DNA from: Vigna angularis
Lineage: Eukaryota; Streptophyta; Magnoliopsida; Fabales; Fabaceae
NCBI RefSeq assembly: GCF_016808095.1
Contig: NC_068980.1
Coordinates: 2,480,001 to 2,544,000, forward strand
Reading direction: 5' to 3'
DNA length: 64,000 bases
The translations under genes and the position numbers were made by a program. This document shows, piece after piece, positions 29,812-41,615 of this stretch. Position 1 is the stretch's first letter. The number at the start of each line of letters is the position of its first letter. Below the pieces are notes generated by a model. It was given only the letters and a program-made list of their open reading frames with translations, had not been told where the DNA came from and did no database searches.

Positions 29812-32800
29812 AAATAAAATATTCATTGTCAATATTACATATATTATTACGATAATGATTATACTTATTACAACATCTTATGGTGATTACTGATTCTAAT
29901 CACTCATATATTTAGTTATTAATTCTGAGATCATGATTATTACTAGTTTCGTCATTATGACTGCCTTTAATACGATTTATCATTACTATCTTGTCATAAT
30001 ATCAAAGTTTACATAACCTCAATGCTTTAGTTTTGTCTTATTTAATAATTCTCTTATCGTATTTATATATGTTAATCAAGAAACGAAATTAAAATTACTT
30101 TGGAATGAATAAACAAAATTATGGAATTGCTGTTTAATTAAATCTAAGGTCCACCATGTGGCGGCATGTATCATATATAGAAAACATTTCCCACATGAAT
30201 TACAAAAAATGTTGTTTTTTTAAGCTAAGGAGATATATTAAACTTTTAAACCAATTTAGAACATATTAGATTAAAAATTCATGAGACATAACATCCACTT
30301 ATTTATTATAAACTCATCTTATTAATATAAGATTTTCAACAAATTTACTTTCATTACTTTCATCTTATTATATATGAAATAATTAATCATAATTATTTGA
30401 AGTGATAATAACGTCAAATTTTTTAATTATTATTTTATAATTGAAAAATTATTCACAAATTAGTAATTCTAAATTAAAATTTTAGAAACCAATTCATGGA
30501 AATAAGAGTATTTAATCAAAAACATTATCAAGTGTTCAGATTATATATGTTTTGATATTTCTCTCGTCCTTATGAATTTATATTAAAATGATCAAATATA
30601 CTAATTTATATCAGAGTTTTTTTCCCTCTTATAACCCCTAATCGTTAGTTTGACTGGTTTTGCCCCTCTTCATGTATTTCTTTTATCGTGATTTATCTTG
30701 AAGGTTGGTTAATTGAGTAATTTGCTAAAAATAGTTTAAGGAACATATAGACCTAGCAATTATTGCTTTCTATAATTTTAGTAAAATAACGTTAGGGGTG
30801 TTGATTGAATTTTGTTATTATTGTCCTATTTAAAAGACAAAATATGCTTTTTATAATTGAGAGATTAAATAATTTTATTTTCCTAAAAAATTAATATATC
30901 TATACAGATAAAAACAGAATCAGATATATTATGTATGATTTTTCATTATTTTATAATGATTAAAAAGTATTGTATTTAATCATTTATTATAGATAAAGTG
31001 GTTATACATTCACGAGTGATAACAAAAAGTTTGGTATCCACCGTATCTGTGAATAAAATATAAGATAATATTTGTAAATATTTATTACCTACCATTTTAA
31101 TATCGGTTTATAAATAAATTAAATATAATATCATATTATTTGTATGTATGAATGTTTATTATTTAAAAAAAATTTAATTAAAATTTAATTTATATTTTAT
31201 TAAGTTAAATTTAATTAAGTTAAACGTAATTTATATTTTATTTGATTAAATTTAATTAAAATTAAATTTTAATTTATAATTATTTTTTTTATAATTTTAT
31301 TTTAAAATTTTATAAAATATTTTTTAAAATATTTGTGAATATTTATATATATTTGTGAGTATTTTTTTAAATAGTTATGTAATGAATAATAGGGTGAGTA
31401 AAGGATACATTTTGTTGGGTTGTAAATAGACACTATCTCTGTTTTGGTGGACCCGTTATTATTCCTTATGCTTATGCAGCGCAATGTTTCTGTTTGGGTG
31501 TGTGTGACTTTACGTGGCTCACCGTCACTGAATTCTGTACCTGCCACCCATTATTCATATTATTTCACACCATCAATAATTCCAATAATTAAAACGTTCA
31601 AACAAATATATAATTTATAAGGATAAATCGTTTAGTTTAATCCTTATTTTTAATGTTAAATTAATATTATCATTACCAACTCTCCTACACATTTTTTAGA
31701 ATAACGACTTCAATAATTTCAAGATTATCTTTTATCATTTGAATCTAAGTCGAGCTGTCATTGTCCTTCCTATTTTATTATTATTATTATTATTATTACT
31801 ATTATTGCACCTTTTGGATCTGATTTTAAAATATCTTAGAAAATAGGCTGAAAGTATCGACGTCGAGAATGAAAACTAGAGATTGAAACACGTTAGAGTT
31901 TTGAGTGGGGACCACCATTTATCTTTTTTTTTAATTATCTTTTATTAGATTTTCCAGTATGATTAAAAAAATCTATCATTGTATTCACTCACAGGTCAGC
32001 AATGCGCTGTGATTGGAGGAGTTGTTGCTTTCACTTTATTTTATAGGAGAAAATAAAATCTAGTTTTATTCTAAAATAACTTTAATATTCAAAAGATTAA
32101 TTAATTGAAATAATTAAATATTAAAATAATATTGTTGCTGTTATTGGTAACTCCAAGATTATCAAATTTGAAAGTTTAAGTGAGAATAAAATCGATTAGT
32201 AAACTTAACTCGTAAGTTTGTAAGAATTTATTTTTGATAAAAAAAATTATACAAATAATATTTTAATTCAAATAAATCTACAAAATTATATAACTTTAAA
32301 TAAATAAAATTTATAAATATATTATTTATAAAAATAAATATTATAAAATATAAATATTTGAATTATTGTCAATAATTTTGATGTATTTCATTAAATATAT
32401 AATAAGAAAAGATAAGAAAAGAATTGTAGCAGTGACAAGAACTTTAGTTTTATTGTTTAGAAAAACAATTTCTTCTACCTATTGTTTAGAAAAATAATTT
32501 TTTTTACTTATTACAGACCAAAATAGTGTTCAAGCTCACGACTTTGTTAAAAAAAAGAATTTCACTCAACAGTAAGTGACGTAGTGGAAAAGAGACGAGA
32601 CTAGTATGTGCGGTAGCGAGCATGATGGCGAGCACGAAACAGACACGGAGACAACAACAGAGCACAAATGGAACATGAACGAAGTGCAATCGAGCGCACG
32701 CGATGACAACCTGTATGAGACGAGGTGATGGCGATGGTTATGGAGAGAGACAGAGGGACGCGAAAGATAGTGACAATCAGGTTATGAAACCCTAAACCTC

Positions 32801-34132
32801 AAACAGCCTCGTTTTTTTTTATTTTTTCTCTTTCAAGCTTGCAAAATCGTTCCAAACTCACAATTCTCCACGATTCTATCGATTTTACAGTCAATTCTAT
32901 GAAGTTTAAACAAAAAATGGGATACTTCCAAATTAACTCGGATGTGATGTTAAATTACGTGATCATACATCAACGGTTCGGATTCTTTACATGTAAATGG
33001 ATGAGTCCAACACATTATTGCAAAAAAGAAAAAGTTAGTTTGATAATTGCGATTGGTGAAGAAGAAGCATGACAGTGACCGTGCGTCTAAGGACAAATGG
33101 AAGGTATCTACTAAGAAATTAGGGATAAAGTATAATAATAAACCTAACACGTGTCACGCTGTGAATGGAAATCATTTTGCTACCCTGGAAGATGTTGAAA
33201 AAAGACAACCATGGACCCATCATGTGATGTTATCTTGTTATCATATTGTTTATCCAAACTCGTGATATTCGTGTCTATATTCTATTGTATTCGTACTACC
33301 AAACACACATTATATTATTATTATATTCACCCTCGTGTTCCACGTTAAATTTTTTTTTATTTCTTTATTCCTCGTTATTATGTTATTTAATTATATAAAC
33401 TTCGTTCGTATCAACAAATCATTTTCTATAATTATTGTGCCACGTAAACTACATTCTTATTATTTAATAAGCATTATGTGTATATATAAGAGACTAAGGA
33501 AATAATAAAATATATTAATTAACCTAAATATTGTGTTTTTTTTATGTAAGAATGGAGGAATACTATATTCACATCTCTAAAACAATGCATTTTTTTATAT
33601 TTAAACATAAAAGAAAGAAAATTGTAATTTTAAAAAAAAATTGATGATAAAAATATAATATGTTAAATTTTATGTATTAAGTTATGGAAAGTATGGTTAA
33701 ATTTTAATATATTTTTAACTTTGGGAGGACAAAGGTGTGACAAATTGTCGATGAGAAGTTATATAAATAAAAATTATACTTTTACACTTTTTCAAACAAA
33801 AGCATTCATTTGACAACTCATTATAATATTATATTTAAATTAAAAAAAAAACAAAACAAAGATAATTAAAATACAATTTTATGAAAGTATTTTTTTATTG
33901 GTGGTGTCACGATTCATATTTATATAAAAGCAAAGCATGTGCGAAATTGCTTTTCGGATGCATTCATATCTAGAACTGTTAACTTCGTCGACATTAATTT
34001 ACTTTTATATTTAAAAGCATGGCCTCATATTTTCTAAACATTTTCTTTTTACTAATTTAATGTCAATTTATATCACATTTATTATATGTCATATTAAAAT
34101 ATAATTGACATTTATATATATATATATATATA
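29812..34132. other. AT-rich gene-poor region
   Basis: No gene recognised in 4.3 kb. It contains a decayed relative of the 26275 MITE (about 31020-31475), a GC-rich patch (about 32579-32800) and a (TA)n run at 34111-34131. Short open frames near 32839-33265 show no family resemblance. Confidence 0.5.
31020..31475. mobile_element. Decayed relative of the 26275 hAT-like MITE
   Basis: The same order of words as 26275-26817 (GGTATCCACCGTATCTGTGA, GGTTTATAAA, the GTTAAATTTAATTAA core, TATTTGTGAGTATTT, then GGGTTG...AGACACTATC...GACCCGTTATTATTCC). Most C and G in the subterminal GC-rich words are replaced by T and A. Boundaries are approximate. Confidence 0.5.
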
Positions 34133-34957
34133 GGTTTGTCAACACATATGTTTGTTTTTCAGTTAGTACATTTTAACAATGTGTACTGGATTTTAGTAAA
34201 CAAAACTATTCTTATATATCATGGATTCTAAGTTTCATTCTCAAAACTAAAAAAAAAAACCTAAACCATTTCTTACAAAAAATAATTTTATAATGAGTTT
34301 TCATTTTATAATTTTTGTCTTATCTAATTTTATCTAATTTTCTCAAGTATAATGACATCAAAGGAATTGGTAATTGGTCTAAAAAAAATCAGAAGCGTCG
34401 TGGTTAAACAATTTTTTACAAAAAAATCATTTTATAATGAGTTTTCATTTTATAATTTTGTCGTATATAATTTTATCTAATTTTCACAAGCATAATGACA
34501 TCCAAACGAATTGGTAATTGGTCTAGAGGGTTTTTTTAGAGATGATGATTCAACATATGCAGATGGTGAAATCAGAGAGGTTAGTGAACATGGTGAAATG
34601 GAAGAGATATTGAGTGAACTTTTGCCTGAAGGTAAATATGTCAATGACTCAACTCTTTATAAAGCCAAATTGTTTAACGACAAATGTTTATGATTTTTTC
34701 AATTGGGACTACAGTAGAGATGACAGAAAAAATGTTGGAATGAGAGAGATGAAAGAGAAATGGTTGACAGAAATGAGGGAGGTGAGTAAGGGTTTGAATT
34801 TTCTTTTATTTTTTTAGTTTTGAGAATGAAAATTATTAAAATACTCTTAACCTTAAAAGTTAGAATCATGATATATAAGAGTATTTTTATCTACTAAAAC
34901 CCGATACACATTACTAAAATGTACCAACTAAAAAAGAGGCGTACTCACGTTAGCAAA

Positions 34958-34962
<5 letters not shown>
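34133..34962. mobile_element. TIR element inserted in a TA microsatellite
   Basis: Left terminal region GGTTTGTCAACACATATGTT...GTTAGTACATTTTAACAATG matches the minus-strand right region GAGTTTGCTAACGTGAGTAC...GTTGGTACATTTTAGTAATG over about 170 bases with gaps. It is flanked on both sides by AT runs (34111-34131 and 34963-35001). The interior holds a two-unit tandem repeat (34268-34380 and 34408-34524) and a higher-complexity stretch 34525-34800 with short open frames (DDDSTYADGEIREVSEHGEM). That stretch may be a captured gene piece; I do not recognise it. Confidence 0.55.

Positions 34963-35001
<39 letters not shown>
34963..35001. repeat. (AT)n microsatellite
   Basis: Alternating AT directly at the right end of the TIR element. 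Confidence 0.95.
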
Positions 35002-35005
<4 letters not shown>

Positions 35006-35204
35006 CTATCTTATGTAATATTTTATTATTTGATTATAAATTTTAAGTTTTAAAATTTAGAGTATTTAAATAATTTTTTTATTTTAAATTTAAAATAAAA
35101 ATTATTAAAATACTCATATATTTAAAGTATTTTCTCTTTAGGAATAGAAATTTGTTTATCAATTAAAATATAATACACTTCAACAGATTATATAAATTAA
35201 CAAA

Positions 35205-35306
<102 letters not shown>

Positions 35307-35539
35307 CTTTTTTAACTCCATATAATATAATTTTTTTCAAAATAAAGAATAAGGAATTGGTGTTAATATAAGTGAAAAAAATTATATATTGTGTTTTGTT
35401 TTTAACTTTTTATGATGTTAATATGGTTTTTATTATTATTTGAGGTTTTTAATCAACGTGTTAATTTATTGGCAGCAAATTTTTTTATAATTGATAAAAG
35501 AGAGATAAAGTTTAAAAATAAAGGTATTATATTGAAGAA

Positions 35540-36809
35540 GGTTTAATAGGTTCGGAGGTCCCTATATTTGCGGGTTCGTTTCAATTGGGTCCTCTAATTT
35601 TAGAAGTGATCAATTAGGTCCCTTATTGTGTAAAATTGAATCAATTAAGGCCTCGCCGTTAGTTTCATACTAACACCGTTAAAGGGGTGACACGTGTCAG
35701 TTCATGATTTTTTTGAATTTTTGAATTATATTTTTATTATTTTTATTTTTAATTTTTATTTTTATTTTTATTTTTTTAAAAGTAAAATTTTTAAATGCCA
35801 CGTGTCAAACGGATAGTGTGCCACGTGGCAATGGCAGTGTGACATGGCACTGACAGTGCCACGTGTCATTGTCAGGCCACGTGTCATTGTATTAGTCTCA
35901 ATTTGGTCCCTGTATTTTTATTATATTGCAATTTGATCCCTATATTTGTATTTTGTCTCAATTTAGTCTTAATTTTAAAAATTAAACAATTTTTTCCCTC
36001 CTCAAATTCAAACAAAATTTAAATTGTATATAAATCTTAACAAATATTTTTATGAAAATTGATATTTTTAATAAATATTTTTAACAAGATTAAGATTAAG
36101 TTTAATTATATTTATATTTACTTAATCATATAAATGTTAATTATGTTATTTAAATATACCTATAAGGGTTTAATAAAACAGTGACATAACATACTGGTGT
36201 GAATTTTCATTAAAAATATACCTATAAGTAAATATAAATATAATTAAACTTAATCTTAATCTTGTTAAAAATATTTATTAAAAATATCAATTTTCATAAA
36301 AATATTTGTTAAGATTTATATACAATTTAAATTTTGTTTGAATTTGAGGAGGGAAAAAATTGTTTAATTTTGAAAATTAAGACTAAATTGAGACAAAATA
36401 AAAATATAGGGATCAAATTGCAACATAATAAAAATACAGGGACCAAATTGAGACTAATGCAATGACACGTGGCCTGACAATGACACGTGGCACTGTCAGT
36501 GCCATGTCACACTGCCATTGCCACGTGGCACACTATCCGTTTGACACGTGGCATTTAAAAATTTTACTTTTAAAAAAATAAAAAATAAAAAAAAAATAAA
36601 AAAAAAATAATAAAAATATAATTCAAAAATTCAAAAAAATCATGAACTGACACGTGTCACCCCCTTTTAACGGTGTTAGTATGAAACTAACGGCGAGGCC
36701 TTAATTGATTCAATTTTTCACAATAAGGGACCTAATTGATCACTTCTAAAATTAGAGGACCCAATTGAAACGAACCCGCAAATATAGGGATCTCCGAACC
36801 TATTAAACC
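35540..36809. mobile_element. 1.27-kb near-perfect foldback element (Mutator-like), arms about 600 bp
   Basis: The element starts GGTTTAATAGGTTCGGAGGT and ends with the mirror ...CCGAACCTATTAAACC. The two halves are nearly exact reverse complements up to a centre near 36170. It is flanked by TATTGAAGAA at 35530-35539 and again at 36810-36819, a 9-10 bp target duplication typical of Mutator elements. Each arm carries several CACGTG cores (as CCACGTGTC and CCACGTGGC), including a run of four within about 90 bases (35800-35890 and mirrored 36460-36550). No open frame. A transcript would fold into a very long hairpin. Confidence 0.9.
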
Positions 36810-36819
36810 TATTGAAGAA

Positions 36820-38123
36820 AGCATTTATGCGACTGTTGTGAGACGCGTGTCTGTTTTTTCTTCTTTTTGTTGAATCAGTGAAACAAGTAGATAGAAAGTG
36901 TCTGTGTAATAATGTTTTTTTTTTTCCTTTTAAAAAAATTTACTTATAAAGTAAATAAAATTATTTATAATAAAATTGTAAATATTATATATTTATAATT
37001 ATAAAAATAGTACTTTTTTTATTTTTTTATTTTTTTATTATTATAAAGAAACTAAATACACATATTATTACGTTTCACTGGAAACATATAAAATAAATTT
37101 TTGCTTTTATATAGTTAAATTTTAAATACAAATTTTTTAATATATAATTGTACTAAAATATTAAAAAATGATTTATCATGTAAAATCATTTTAATTCTTA
37201 AGAACTTCTTCTGAAAATACTAAAATTCAATTTACCATTAAATGTATACAAAATTCTTTCATATGAATTATATTTTCTGTCTTTTATACTTTTTTTGTCT
37301 TCTCACTCCACAATAAATGATAAAATACAACTGAAAATATTTAATAATTCATTCTTATAATAAAATGACGACAAAAATAGAATATTTTTTATAATAAAAC
37401 TTGTAATAAAATAAGCAAATTTTCCTCGCATTATCAAAATAAAAATATTTTGCGTTAAAACAATAATATTCTTATTAAAATTTGATGATCCAAATTAAAC
37501 TAGCATGACCCTTAATCGATTTGATTGTGATTTGATTTAGTTTGACAAAAACAAAATCGACACACATAAGAATCAACCAAGTAGCAATGTGTTCGATTTG
37601 ATTTTATCCTAACATAAACCAATCTATATTATAAACGTCTTAATTTACACGTGTAGTGGGGGAGACTAAAAATGTATTAGTTGTTTAAAAATCATCTTAG
37701 ACCGACTAAACAAAGACAGATTAAAGAAAAAAATATTAACTTATGTATTTGAAATTAAAATAAAATTAAAAAAGAATAAACAAATTTTACGAGAAAAGAT
37801 AAAACTTTGTCATTTCATTTACGGTGTTAATTGAAAACTTATGGAAGAAGTATATCCACAAGCAAAATAATAATTTAATACTGATAAAGAATTTAACTAA
37901 TTGACTGTAATTAAAAAACATTTAATTCGATAGTGTTAAATTTCACTTTTAAATTATTTTACTATTGATGAATCATTTTTATTTTCAAATACTTTCTTTA
38001 ATTATTTTTTTTTCACGTATCATATGTCAAAAATTTTGTTCAAGGAAACATTTATAATAATATTTTACTATTAAATTTTACAATTCAAGGAAACATTTAT
38101 AAGATCCAATAATATTTTACTAT
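36820..38123. other. AT-rich spacer between two related foldback elements
   Basis: No gene or RNA recognised. Confidence 0.55.
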
Positions 38124-38132
38124 TAAATTTTA

Positions 38133-38510
38133 GGTTTAATAGGTTCGGAGGTCCTTATATTTGTGGGTTCGTTTCAATTGGGTCCTCCAATTTTGAAAGT
38201 GATCAATTTGGTCCCTAATTTAACAAAATTGAGTCAATAATACCCTTTCCGTTAAATGTAATGGACGGCGTTAACTTTTTAAACATGTGGCATGTTGATG
38301 CATCCTTTTATTTGCAGGTGGCACAGTTTTATTTGAAGGATGCTTCAACATACCACATGTTTAAAAAGTTAATGACGTTCATTGCATTTAACGGAAAGGG
38401 TATTATTGACTCAATTTTGTTAAATTAGGGATCAAATTGATCACTTTCAAAATTGGAGGACCCGATTGAAACGAACCCACAAATATAGGGATCTCCGAAC
38501 CTATTAAACC
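38133..38510. mobile_element. 378-bp foldback element, short sibling of 35540-36809
   Basis: Same termini (GGTTTAATAGGTTCGGAGGT and its mirror) and about 150 bp of shared sub-terminal sequence (TTCGTTTCAATTGGGTCCTC). It is flanked by TAAATTTTA at 38124-38132 and 38511-38519, a clean 9-bp target duplication. The centre differs from the large element. Confidence 0.9.
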
Positions 38511-38685
38511 TAAATTTTACAATAAACCAGATATGATCTTCATAGACATTTATTTCTTATTGTTTTTTAAAATCTATGGTTTAATGTTTTTTTTTTTATA
38601 TTCTCTCTTGAATAAAACACAATTCTATTTGATGGATTTTCGTCAGACGAAGTTTCTAAGAAGGCGATGAAGTATATAATGATCT

Positions 38686-38987
38686 GGATTAATTAAAATT
38701 TAGTTTTGATAAGTAGCTTTATGCATGTTGGTGTTTTATGTTCTTTCCGTTTGAATAGTGATTAAGAGAATATATTTTTAGTGTTATGGAAATATATTGG
38801 AAGAGATGTCTAAATGATTTGTTGAATACAACATACATTGATTTTGGTAATTGAGATAAATAATTCGTCTATGATGGTGATTATTTTAACATAGGAATTG
38901 GTTGAAATCTAATATTTTGTGAATCAAATACTAGAGGTTGAGAAGTTGTAACAAAATCATAAAATCATGTACATAATATGTGTATGA
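38686..38987. repeat. Direct repeat unit 1, about 300 bp
   Basis: Shares with 39531-39856, in the same orientation and order, GGTGTTTTATGTTCTTT, TGTTATGGAAA, TATCTAAATGAT/TGTCTAAATGAT, GTTGAACACAACA-like, GATGGTGATTATTT and TGTAACAAAATCATGTA. Confidence 0.7.
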
Positions 38988-39530
38988 CTCAATCACACGA
39001 ATAAGATATTCTACAAGCAAATGATTAGCAATTACAAAGTATCTATTTATTAAAAAACTAGTGCAATTAGTTTTTTTTTTGTCTAAAAGACAGATCAAGC
39101 TGCTCAATAACTATAAAAACACATCTAAATCCATATGAAACAACACAAACATAATCACGATAAGATCACTAATCAATAAATACTAGTAAAAAAAATTGAA
39201 ACCATGCATGTAAGTCAAAATGGGTCACATGCAGAGAAAGAACAAATAAACCAAGAAAATGGATAAAAAATCAACTTACTCTATCAAAAAAACTAATCGA
39301 ATAGAAGTTGAAAGTTTGCCTTAAAGATCACCCTATCAGTATCCGATCTTTAACTAAATGAACAAAAAGGAAGAAATATTAGAAAGAAGTCACAAAACTA
39401 TAGAAAAATAATTTTTAGAAAGATTGTGTGTTTCAAAATAATAAAACTCGTTAAAAATAATTGAGTGTCATTATTTTTAAATCATTATCACTTCTAAAAT
39501 ATCAATTTTGAAGTCTTTATTTATAATGCT

Positions 39531-39856
39531 TTGAATTAATTAAAAACTAATTTTCATTAGCAGCTTTGGTGTTTTATGTTCTTTTGTTTTCTTTTTTTCA
39601 AATGGATGATTAAGAGGAGACGTTGTCATTTATAAAATTGTGTTATGGAAACTTACCTGTGGATATAGTGGAAAAGATATCTAAATGATTGTTGAACACA
39701 ACACACGTTGAATTTGGTAAAGGAGACAAATAATCCTTGTAAGTAAGATGGTGATTATTTAAATGTAGGGATTAGTTGAAACCTAAACCTAATATATTGT
39801 AAATCATATGTTGAAGTTGAGAAGATGTAACAAAATCATGTATAATATTTGTATGA
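39531..39856. repeat. Direct repeat unit 2, about 325 bp
   Basis: Second copy of the unit at 38686-38987, diverged by substitutions and small indels. The copies are about 545 bp apart, so the arrangement could be an old tandem duplication or the terminal repeats of a small degenerate retroelement. I see no primer-binding site or coding sequence between them. Confidence 0.65.
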
Positions 39857-39899
39857 ATATCAATAGATTTTAAAAAAATTAATTATTGACAGATCTAAA

Positions 39900-40710
39900 A
39901 ATATCTAATGGATAAGTAAAATATATCATTTCCATGTGTTTCGGTATAATTGTTGGGATCGAGATGCGAACATGATGAATGACGTCTTAACCTTCTCGCA
40001 ATATAGTTATCCTTATATCTTCCTTTTGCACAGGGCTCTTCGGGGAGAATGGAGTGGGTACCTGCGAAGACACTCAAGTCAGAAAAGGAATGACGGAACC
40101 TTTTTGGTTCAATCATAAAATCAATATTTTCTCTCTTTTTCCTGAATTATCTAAAATGTACCTCTTTCCTTTAGGTTTTTTGTATTTAACCTAGAGGTAA
40201 GATGAACCGTTTACCTAAAAATCCAGTTAGTTGGACAATCCAGTCACTTGATCGTGATCCTCGTCTTTGATACTTGGTTGGTTAGTTCCGTAACTTACGC
40301 TATCATGGTTAGATATTTGTAACCGCTTCTTCCTTAGTTTATTCGGGTTAATTGACCCGGTCTGAATAAAGTTGATTGAACGTTTGTTGACTCTTAGCTC
40401 GACTGGGTTAATTTGATCCATGTTGGTCGTTTGGTTTAAATAACGGACGATCGCTATTAAGACGATCGATATTAGGGACGACATTGACGAGCGTATGGTA
40501 TGATGATTGTCTCGCTAGCATTATCTTCTATGATATCGCGATCGTTCTATCTAGGAGGTTGACGATCGTTCGGAAGTGATCATTTGACTATTCGTTAATA
40601 TCTGACCTGTTTACTATTGCTAGCCGTCCGGATAAAAGTGATCGTTCAATCGGTCGTTCGATTTATTGTTGACAACCGTTCGACTCAGATATTCTACCAT
40701 ACATAATATT
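39900..40710. mobile_element. Probable solo LTR or LTR fragment (GC-richer island)
   Basis: An abrupt rise in GC and CpG relative to its surroundings. Phrases such as CTCTTCGGGGAGAATGGAGT and GGGTACCTGCGAAGACACTC resemble LTR sequence I associate with legume retrotransposons (recollection, not a search). The right half repeats GACGATCG-type words (CGATCG/GATCGT) many times. No open frame of substance and no obvious paired LTR in the window. Boundaries uncertain. Confidence 0.4.
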
Positions 40711-41525
40711 TAATCAATGTTATTAATGTTTAGAACAAATAAAAATACAAACACGGTATATGTATTTTTTAATAAAAATGAAAATATGATAAAAATTGTA
40801 TCATTATATATGAAACCAAAATATATAGTGAAACTCGTACCCACTGCACTATTTTCAATTTATGTTTACTTAAAAGATTTTCTATTTTTATTTTATTTGT
40901 ATATAATAAAACTGCTTGAATACTTTTTCAAAAGACGCACGTTTTACTTTTGCTGCATAAAAGATGGACCATTCTCAGTATTATTGGACTAATAATTGTC
41001 TCTTCATTTAGTATTATAGTAAACTAAAACAGCACAAATATCCAGAAGATATTACAAAAATGATATCAAAGTTATTAAAAGTAGTATAAATAAAAGATAA
41101 TTATAAAAGTATGTCATAATTATGTGTTAGAAATATTTCATATTTTTTATTAAATTAAAAAATAAAAAATATTTTAATTTTTACTAAAAATTCTAATTAC
41201 AATTATACAATAAAAACTCTTTCTATTGTTATGGCTAGATTTTGCAGAAAATAGAAACTAAAAAAATACTTAGTGAAAGAAATTGCAGTAGTGAAAAAAA
41301 TAGTTTTAAATATTTAAACTGTGTAAGAAATAAAGTGGAGCGATGAGATGAATGGAGTACGGTTCCTGTAACATTATAAGACAGATAGAAGAAGACAAAA
41401 GAGATATTAAATGCAGTGTCAAAGGGTGGTGGTCAAAAAGTAAAATAAAAAATGTAAGATGAAGAATATAAAAAGTATTTAGTAAAGAAAAACGTATGCT
41501 TGGTTAGATTTGATAGTTGAGGTTG
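40711..41525. other. Upstream region of LOX-C
   Basis: AT-rich. It should hold the LOX-C promoter. The open frame at 40717-40992 is low complexity and not supported as a gene. Confidence 0.45.
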
Positions 41526-41530
41526 TCGTC

Positions 41531-41538
41531 TATAAATA
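41531..41538 (+). promoter_or_regulatory. TATA box of LOX-C
   Basis: TATAAATA, 78-85 bases before the LOX-C ATG, matching the position in the other LOX genes. Confidence 0.75.
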
Positions 41539-41615
41539 GGAACATGTTGGTTGGTGTTGTCGACAGAGAGGAGAAGAAGAAGAATAGTGTTTGTTGAAAG
41601 TAAGAATCAGGCAAG

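Noticed and set aside
35540..36809. Interpretation of the palindrome as an LTR pair or as an inverted gene pair
   Set aside because: The arms are inverted, not direct, there is no coding sequence or primer-binding site, and the flanking 9-10 bp duplication fits a DNA transposon.
40717..40992. 91-residue open frame upstream of LOX-C
   Set aside because: Low-complexity Phe/Tyr/Lys-rich translation of AT-rich DNA, with no family resemblance.
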